Part shown: positions 56,746 to 64,000 of the stretch, one piece after another
Layout of the letters: the number at the start of each line of letters is the position of its first letter
Position numbering within the stretch: position 1 is the stretch's first letter
DNA from: Paragonimus westermani
Lineage: Eukaryota; Platyhelminthes; Trematoda; Plagiorchiida; Troglotrematidae
DNA: 64,000 bases
Direction: 5' to 3'
NCBI GenBank assembly: GCA_008508345.1
Contig: QNGE01003746.1
Span: 1-64,000, forward strand
Notes under the pieces: model-generated
What the model was told of the DNA's origin: nothing
What the model saw: only the letters and a program-made list of their open reading frames with translations
Databases searched by the model: none
Position numbers and translations under genes: made by a program

Positions 56746-57734
56746 GAGTTACTACGGATAAATCAGTAGGTGTAGATCCCGTAAGACTGAGGAGCCGACA
56801 GAGAGGGTGGGTGCAAATGTCCTCCCATCTCGCTCGTCATATAGACCTGCTTGCGGGTTCCAAGGGAGCTCCATGGAGCAGTATATGCGCAACTCGTAAA
56901 TTCTATATAGAACATTTAGTCATCAAATGTCAGACTCCATCNGTGGGTGCAAATGTCCTCCCATCTCGCTCGTCATATAGACCTGCTTGCGGGTTCCAAG
57001 GGAGCTCCATGGAGCAGTATATGCGCAATTCGTAAATTCTATATAGAACATTTAGTCATCAAATGTCAGACTCCATCATTCGTCATACTTCACATGACCA
57101 TTTTACGTTCTTCTGCTTATCACGTAATTTTGCCTTCCATTCTTGATTCTACCATAAATTCTAACGCGAGACAACATTCCACAACGTCCGGAAAATCAAA
57201 ACCCTGTACTGATTGGGCAATTTGTGAAATTCCGTCGATTTGAGGAAATAACGGAGTCCATTCCACAAGATCGCCCATTTCTCCGGAAAAATTGGTGCCC
57301 GCCTATCTTCCCTCATTTTCTCGAAAGTTTCTACATATTTCTCCAAGGCCATCCATATCAACTGATGGCGAAATTCTTCGACTATTCATTTTCTCCATCC
57401 TGAAAAATGCTTTTTCTGGCACGACCTTGAACATAAGGCCTACGTTAGCCTTGTGAAGCAACAATTGATGTAACAACTCAACATTTTTCATCGCATATGA
57501 AAATATTGAGAACTGTTGTTTCGGAAGCAAGTTAGCCATCTGCCTCTTCATAAACCAGAGTTTTCCTTTGTTATTTTGTCCGCTTTATTACTCCATTTCC
57601 ATAATTGATGCCTTGTACAATTAACAATTGTGTGTACGTTATGTAGTTCACGTTAAAATGTGTGTACTGATCACGCTTATCTGAGCGTGTTTCTCACAAA
57701 TGGGTTGAGAGATATACCATTATTATTATTAGTT
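56746..57734. other. Spacer between BEL copies with unassigned minus frames
   Basis: Holds the 135-bp duplication around the N at 56942. On the minus strand 57551-57161 two overlapping frames look protein-like (EKYVETFEKMREDRRAPIF and FPEKWAILWNGLRYFLKS; also MANLLPKQQFSIFSYAMKN), but I recognise no family. LTR sequence of either BEL copy could lie here; none was confirmed. Confidence 0.4.
56807..57077 (+). repeat. 135-bp direct duplication around a single N
   Basis: 56807-56941 and 56943-57077 are identical except one C/T (GCAACTCG versus GCAATTCG), with a single N between. Either a recent tandem duplication or an unmerged overlap in the assembly. Confidence 0.95.
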
Positions 57735-58925
57735 ATCAGTGTGTGCCTGCCAAAAATCGAGATAGAATCCTTCGAAGGGTAACCCTTGAAATCTCATAGC
57801 TTCATGCGAAATTTTGAACTTAAAGTGGCTAACAGGTTAAGTGACGAAGGACAGAAATTGTCTTATCTTATTTATTATTTTAAGGGTTGAGCTAAGGCAG
57901 CTATCGAACATTGCGTATTTCTGCTCAGCGAAGTGAGATTTACCAAGGCGGCGATTTGAAAGGCCGCATGAGATCATTCAGGCTATCACCAAGGACGTGT
58001 TTAACGGTCCGAGGCTCGTCATGGGAGACACTGAGGGTCTTCAACGTTTAGCCACTCAGATGAAGGGTTGTCAGTTGACGCTGACCCAATTGAACCATCC
58101 GTCCGAGTTAAGTTGTCCAACCAACCTTCTGCCTATCGTGGATAGACTTCCTCCCCCATTGCAAGAGAAGTGGGTGGAAGTGGCTGATTCTGTTATAAAC
58201 ACTGGTCGGGAGCCTTTTTTCAACGACTTACTTGAGTTTATAGAAAGGCGAACCTCGATTTCTAGTAACCTATATGGTCAACTCATCGCCCGTTCAGTCC
58301 AGGGCCGCATCAGTGAAACCGCTACCGCGCGCTTCCGCGAGAACTCTCAAGGGATGCCGCGTGTGTCACCCGTCGTCGGAGTGATAAATAAGCCACGCCA
58401 GTGCGCAGTATGTGGTGACGATCATGATTTGCCAACATGCCGGCGATTTGAAAGCATGTCATTAGAAGGGAGACGCGAAGTTCTAAGAAAGTGTAAACGA
58501 TGCTTCGTTTGTTTACTGCCAAACCACACAGCCAAGTATTGCAGGGTCCGTGGTCAGTGTTCACAGTCTCCATGTAGAGGGCGACATCATACCCTGATGC
58601 ACGCGGACCCGGCGCCTTCCGGAACTGAGGTCGAAGTGAAGGAGTCAAGCTGTGGAGCCACCTCTTGGCATGAGAGTGGTGTTCGTCCAGGTTTCGTACC
58701 TGTCAGATTAATTGGGGCAGTCGGGACGGTCGAAACATATGCCCTTCTAAATAACGGGTCCGATACCACATTCATAGACGAGTCTTCAGCTGAGCGATCA
58801 GGGCTTCTAACATGTGAACGAACGATTAGCATCCGTACATTGAATTGGACCGCTACTATCAATTGCCAAGAGCTGAGTTTGGGAGTTGAACCTTTAAACG
58901 ATGGAAGTAGGATCAAGGTCGACTA
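57735..58925 (+). pseudogene. BEL/Pao gag end and protease, copy 2
   Basis: LPKIEIESFEG, a stop, then NFELKVANRLSDEGQKLSYL opens the gag DUF1759 part. From 57997, 309 codons are open: MFNGPRLVMGDTEGLQRL, EFIERRTSISSNLYGQL, then zinc clusters CAVCGDDHDLPTC, RCFVCLLPNHTAKYC and CRGRHHTLMHAD (about 58402-58608). The protease follows in the same frame: YALLNNGSDTTFIDESSAE (58738-58794), where the catalytic D-D/N-G-S pattern reads NNGSDT, so the catalytic Asp appears replaced. A TAG at 58924 ends it. Confidence 0.85.
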
Positions 58926-60414
58926 GGCCTTTACTGTCAAGGGTCTTCCGGCTGAACGAGCGGAAACCATATCCGGGGTTGACGTTCAGCGGTGGCCCCA
59001 CTTGGCCGGTCTGCCCATCACCTCGTTGAGGGAAGGTAAAGTCGGGTTACTAATAGGTTGCGACGTGCCTGAAGCACTTTTAGTAACAGATTAGCGGGCA
59101 GGAAGCAGGCATCAGCCATACGCTGTAAAAGCCATCTTAGGTTGGAAACTGCGAGGTTCCATGTCACTGTCAGCAAACAGCCAGGCTGAAGTTCATTGCT
59201 TAAGGGGTGCTTAGCTAACACGGTTGGTTCAGCGTATGTTCGACCTAAAGTTTTTCGAGCGCGGACTTCCCGAAGAGGTGGTTCGTTCATGTGATGATCA
59301 GTGAAATGAACGTATTGCAGGGTCCATAGCTACGTTGAAGGAAGGTCGGTATGACATTGGCTTGCCCTGGCGGTTTGATAGTGTAAGCCTCACCGATAAC
59401 CGGTGGTTGGCTCAAAAACGTCTGAATTTATCGGGAAGGAGACTTTCCCACGATACTGAATCGGCACGTAAATATAGTGAGATTATTAAGACACACGTGG
59501 CCAGAGGTGACATATCCAGAGTTGACACCAGCGAAGATAAGACCCTTCGCCGGTGGTATTTGCCTCATCACCCGGCGTTGAATTCGAATAAACCCGGGAA
59601 GGTGCGAATAGCATTCGATTGCGCAGTGAAATACAAGTACACCTCTTTAAACAAAGTGCTGCTGCAGGGGCCAGTCCTAACGAACAACCTAGTGGGTGTG
59701 TTGTTACGGTTCCGAAAGGGATTGATAGGCCGGTCCTCAGACATAGAGGAAATGTTTTGCAGGTGAAGGTACCTGAAAGGGACCGGTGGGCACTGAGTAC
59801 TTTGGCGGAGTAGTGAACCAATGTTTGACTCACCGGACAAGTATGAGATTATGGTCCATCCTTCCGAAGCTACTTCTTCGCCTTTATGCGCGTCATATGC
59901 ACTCATGAAGACTGCAATTGACAATAAGCATCGATTCAGAAAGTTAGCTTGCCAAGCTGTGTTTGAGAATTTTTACGTCGACGACTGCTTGGTATCAGTG
60001 GATATGCTTTAAGATGCCAGGTGTGTAGCGTCTGATTTGCGCGAAACGCTTCTCTTGGGTGGATTCAAGCTAATAAAGTGGAAGTCCAATATAGCATAGG
60101 CACTCTCGGACATACCACCGAACAAAAAGGCATCTGTGTCAGCAGCACTAGACCTGAGTGATCGCAGTCACCAGAAGGCTCTTAGAGTCCAGTGGCGCGT
60201 ATCAGAAGACTGTTTCAAATTTCACGTATCTTTGCCGAAGAAGCCGTTTACTCGGAGAGACTTGTTAGTCTGCAGCGCGTCGGTATACGACCCACTGGGG
60301 TTAACTGCTCCGCTCGTTCTCCGCGATCGGAAGTTGTTCCAAGGCCTGTGTGACGCGAATATTGGGTGGGATACACCCTTAGATGAAAGGTGTCAAGGTG
60401 AGTGGAAAAGGTAG
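58926..60414 (+). pseudogene. BEL/Pao reverse transcriptase, copy 2
   Basis: LLIGCDVPEALLVTD (59049) comes first. Then from 59335 MKEGRYDIGLPWRFD, RRWYLPHHPALNSNKPGKVR and IAFDCAVKYKYTSLNKVLL (RT entry). Then DIEEMFCR (motif A, DIEXMF) with a stop directly after. From 59821, ASYALMKTAIDNK and FENFYVDDCLVSVD (motif C, YVDD intact at about 59972), and SASVYDPLGLTAPLVL (the diagnostic Y-D-P-L-G of BEL/Pao). At least four stops or shifts. Confidence 0.88.
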
Positions 60415-60960
60415 TCACGGGGTGTAGTTTCGACAGACTCAGTTACAGTACAGCGTTGTATCAAACCCCATGGGAAGAGGCCGACACGTCCGAAGTTGCA
60501 TATGTTTTCCGACGCTTCTGAGACGGGTTATGGAGCTGTCGGCTACCTCCGAGAAGTTTTGGGAGATGGCAGCATTTTTTGTTGCTTCTTGATGGGGAAG
60601 TCCCATGTTGCACGTTTAAAGCACTTGTCTGTCCCAAGGTTGGAACTTACAGCCGCAGTATTGGCGGCTAAACATATGAGGTTTATAGCAAGTGAACTCA
60701 AGCTAACCTTTGATAACCTAACACTTTGGATAGACTCCGTCATCGTGTTGGAGTACTTAAGAAACACCTCCTGTCGCTTCGTCAAATTTGTAGCCAACCG
60801 TGTCCAACTAATTCATGAGTACACTCAGGACTGTCGATGGCGGCACACTTCGTCCGAGTTAAACCCGACAGACGTAGCTTTGAGAGGAACCTGTGATGCT
60901 AGTTCTCAGGAAATGTGCACGTAGCTAAGTGGTCCAGCCTTTCTATGGGAACTTCAGAAT
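60415..60960 (+). pseudogene. BEL/Pao RNase H, copy 2
   Basis: From 60496: MHMFSDASETGYGAVGYLRE (first catalytic Asp in SDAS), VPRLELTAAVLAAK (catalytic Glu in LEL), LWIDSVIVLEYLRN (DS motif), WRHTSSELNPTDVALRG. All four blocks are present in one frame of 142 codons. It ends at a TAG at 60922, but WELQNSWTPDKR continues the linker in frame beyond. Confidence 0.85.
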
Positions 60961-61019
60961 TCGTGGACACCGGACAAGCGGCTCAAGCCGATTCAAGCTG
61001 AGGAACTCGAATTAAAGGG

Positions 61020-61262
61020 GGGTGGACGAGATATAAATTTTGGTGATCTTGTTCTACTCATTGGAGGACCTCAGCCCGTTGGCCCAAGGCTGTGGTAAGC
61101 GGAGCAATGAAGGGTGTCGACAATCACGTCCGCGAGGTGTACCTGAGAACAGAGAGAGGCATGGTCAGGAGAGACATAAAATCCATGTCTTCTCGAAGGA
61201 GCAGAGGGTAGTGGCGAGGAAGCCTGGGGTGCAAAGGAACCAGTTCATGATACACACTCACC
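61020..61262 (+). pseudogene. BEL/Pao integrase C-terminal fragment, copy 2
   Basis: NFGDLVLLIGG (the GDLVLI motif opening the C-terminal domain) and, frame-shifted, NPCLLEGAEG-like remains of the final R-x-x-x-K-x-C-L-L-E-G motif. It follows the RNase H linker with the entire integrase core absent. Confidence 0.6.
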
Positions 61263-62049
61263 CGCAGCTACATGAGTGTTGAGAAACCGTGCTGGTTTCG
61301 GAGGCCGGTGTTGAAGTAGCTGCTCGTATGAGTGTTTGATGATTGTTATGTGTTAATAGAATGTTGGTGGCCACGTTCCCTGCTCTGGTTATTTCCTTCT
61401 TATTGATTCGTCTCCTTACGTTGGAATTCTTTATACCGATTACGAGCCTTTCTTAGAATCTGACACTACTGCTCATGTTACGCGCGTGACAAATCATTTC
61501 TCCTATGAATGCGGACCTTGATGTATTATTGAACCTTGGTACTGTTTACTTGTAAAACTTGTTTTAGCGTAGTTTTTTCTTCCTCACTTTCCTTTGCCGG
61601 ACCTTTGTTTATATGTACCATGGTTTCATTTTCGCCTGATTGCTTCGCCATTAAGTGACTGTTGCATTCGGTCATATTTACGTGAACCGTCAATCTCGGG
61701 ACTTGTGTACTTGCTGGATTCAATATCGAGGTTTGTTGTTGTCTTCCACTATTTGGTGTATCATATTGTTTTTTAACATTAGCACCTTATTAATAAGAAA
61801 CCCGCCAATACGACCGTCTTTCTTTTAAGATCCGAATTGGTTGCTCGACGGTCTCAGAATTTATAGACGCTCGTTACTTACAGACACGACTATCGTGGAT
61901 CCAGCGTATTGATAGACATTGTGAGAAGACTAAGCGTTGCTCGAACAACCACTGGTCGTCCGGGATTGATACTCACTAAAGGTGCTCTGCTGCTGCAGTC
62001 GAGCGGCGGATTCACAAACCATATCCAGTCAGGGGACTCTACATAATGG
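61263..62049. other. Unassigned stretch between convergent BEL copies
   Basis: Lies between the 3' ends of sense copy 2 and antisense copy 3, so LTR sequence is expected, but I found no direct or inverted repeat pair that proves it. No gene seen. Confidence 0.35.
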
Positions 62050-64000
62050 AACACTGTCATTTAGTCTCCATGTAATCAAGGTAGTTCTTGGGACGTGCCA
62101 ACCAGGATATTGCCCGGAATAGTGTGTAACAGCGTGAATAACGTGAGATCAGCTTCAAGTAACACTGCGCGTTGCTTCCGCCGGTTACTGACATCACCTT
62201 CTTCAAATCCAGTCTTTTGGCTTGGAGCTGTTTGGACGGCCTGTCGGGTGGCCACGAATTCTCAAGTCCCCACAGGATGTTCGGGCCAATCGGCCACATG
62301 TGAACTCTTTGAAAACAAGTACCGCAGGTTTTCCGCGAAGCCTTGTCCACCGGGCGTGATTCAAACGAGAGGAGTCATCATTGACAGCCTAGTTTTGTCA
62401 CGAACTAGTCGGACACAGCACGATGTGTTTTTTAGGTGCTCTAACACGATGGCGGAGTCTGTAAAGTATGAAGTTGTCGAGGGTTAGCTTGAGTTTATTT
62501 ATTAAGAATCTCAAGTTTAGCTGCCAGCACGGCGGTTGTATGTTACAATCTCGAAATAAGCAAGAACTCTGGGAGTACAACCCGGGATTTTCCGATCAGG
62601 AAGCAGCGACAGGTGGTGCCATCTCCTAAGACTTCTCGGGATAGCCAACAGCTCCACAGCTTGTTTAGGAAGCGTCAGAAATGCTACGTAACCCTGAGCG
62701 CGTCGGCATCTTCCCGTGGAGCCTGAAGCAACCTGGTACAACGACTTAGTCCGTCATCTCTACGACCGGTGACAGCTTTTCCCATTATCCCCGGTACCTT
62801 AATTTTAAGAGGGTATCCCATCCAATGTCCGTACCACATAGTCACTGAAGTAACCCCCGGCAGTAGTCATCACAAACTGGTCGTACATCGATAGGATACA
62901 GGGCAATAAGCTCTACTCCGGGTGACTAGCTTCTTCGGCGGAGACGCGCGGAATCTGGAACAGTCGTTGGAGATGCGCCATCGGACCTCGAGAGATTACT
63001 GGTGATTGTGGTCTCCAAGTTTCGGCGTTGTTGATGTGGTTGCCGTTCCGTTCTGTGGTGCACCTATCGGCCCCTGGGCTATAGTAGACGTCTACTTTAC
63101 CGACTTGCATTCACCCAACAGGAACATTCCGGGTAAATCGGACGGTACATATCTGTCATCCTCATCGCACCCATCGATAACACGTAATCCCCAACGTAGT
63201 TCTCGATTACACATTGACTGGCCAGCATGTTATCTCTACGTTCATTATTGACTGCAGTCTTCCTCAGTGCACACGACACGCGAAAGTACAAAGTATTAGC
63301 CCCGAAAAGATGGACCACAATCTCATACGCGTCCGGTGGGCCGGATTTTGACCCATCACTTTGTCATACGAAGTTTAATGTCCACATATCTCCTCCAGGA
63401 ATCTTCACCTGCAAAAACACCTCCTATATGCCTGAAGACAAGACTACCAAAATCGTAACGTAACACCTTATTGATTGTGCGCTAGGACTGACCCCCGCAG
63501 CAGGACCTTGCTCGAACAGATGTTTTTGAATTTCGCTGCGCAGTCGAAAGCAATTCGCACCTTCCCAGGCCTAATCAGAGTCAATATTTGGTGGTGAGAT
63601 GGGCACCACTGGCGAAGGGTCTCGGTGTTAATGGTACCAACACTCAACAAATAACCTTCCGTCACACTTGCCTCAATCATCTCACCATATTTACGTGCCA
63701 GCGAAGTGTCGTGCTAAACCTCTTGTCTAGTAAATCCGGAAGTTTCTGAGCTATCCATGGGCCGTAAAGAAAGCTTACGCCGTCAGACTCCCACGGCAAT
63801 CCGATCTAATACCAACACCCCTGAGCGTGGCAGCGGACTCTACAATATACGTGGTTCGTTGATCATCACAGGACTTAACCACTTCATCAGACACTCCGCG
63901 CTCGGCAAACTTCATATCGAACGTGCGCTGAACCAGTCGTTTGAGCTCAGCACCCTTTAAGCAATGAAACTTAGTCTTGCTGTTTGTTGCCAGTAAACTT
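62050..64000 (-). mobile_element. BEL/Pao retrotransposon copy 3, antisense, runs off the window
   Basis: Minus-strand order from the right edge: KGAELKRLVQRTFDMKFAER (matching copy 2 near 59220), PSHHQILTLIRPGKVRIAFD (63600-63550), KTAVNNERRDNML then ENYVGDYVLSM (the YVDD motif as YVGD, about 63195), RNase H remnants (62750-62400, LTLDNFILYRLRHRV), and the post-RNase H linker LWGLENSWPPDRPSK (62270). Stops throughout. Gag and protease would lie beyond 64000. Integrase is not detected before 62050. Confidence 0.78.

Larger units (their letters stand above)
57735..61262 (+). mobile_element. BEL/Pao retrotransposon copy 2, defective
   Basis: Partial gag from the DUF1759 region, protease, RT with the FYVDD motif, RNase H, then directly integrase C-terminal sequence. 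The integrase zinc region and core are deleted around 60960-61020. The first part of gag and any left LTR are missing. Same family group as copy 1 by shared segments. Confidence 0.82.

Overview
The window is eukaryotic, from a metazoan and most probably a flatworm, with a digenean trematode the best guess. Nothing resembles an operon, and long unrecognisable stretches separate broken mobile elements. The repeat mix fits parasitic flatworms: Penelope-like elements (PLEs), non-LTR retrotransposons (LINEs), BEL/Pao elements, Ty3/gypsy elements with a tRNA-Trp-like primer site (CsRn1 type), a Mutator-like (MULE) transposon and a tRNA-derived SINE. The species cannot be fixed from sequence alone.

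Only one host gene is well supported, a two-exon aquaglyceroporin on the minus strand (10951-13549). Its single intron appears to be a GC-AG intron. All other recognisable coding DNA is transposon-derived, and nearly every copy is broken by stops, frameshifts or deletions.

Left part (1-33 kb): LINE reverse-transcriptase tails (1-1665); an antisense PLE 3' fragment (4847-5715); a SINE (7370-7535); the aquaporin; a short PLE-end insertion with a 13-bp target duplication (14901-15048); an antisense PLE remnant (17130-18480); a nearly complete PLE with direct pseudo-LTRs (19432-22279); a LINE endonuclease piece (22395-22690); an inverted-end PLE insertion with a 9-bp target duplication (24969-25537); and a second SINE (27975-28135).

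Middle part (33-47 kb): a MULE N-terminal fragment, an antisense gypsy gag-protease remnant, an antisense LINE 3' end, and a MULE transposase whose C-terminal segment occurs in two inverted copies about 2.1 kb apart (38668-41797). An antisense LINE ORF1 (41798-43335) cuts the right copy. Next to it lies a gag-only LTR element (43489-46266) whose two 297-bp LTRs differ at one position.

Right part (47-64 kb): a full-length but dead LINE in sense (47430-51880) runs straight into a BEL/Pao element (51905-56745). A second BEL/Pao follows in sense (57735-61262). A third lies antisense (62050 to the window end), tail-to-tail with the second.

The most interesting signal is in the PLEs. Two different PLE families carry a type I hammerhead self-cleaving ribozyme in their terminal repeats (19477-19523, 22181-22227, and minus strand 4885-4927 and 25026-25067). 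In all four, helix II is reduced to about one G-C pair.
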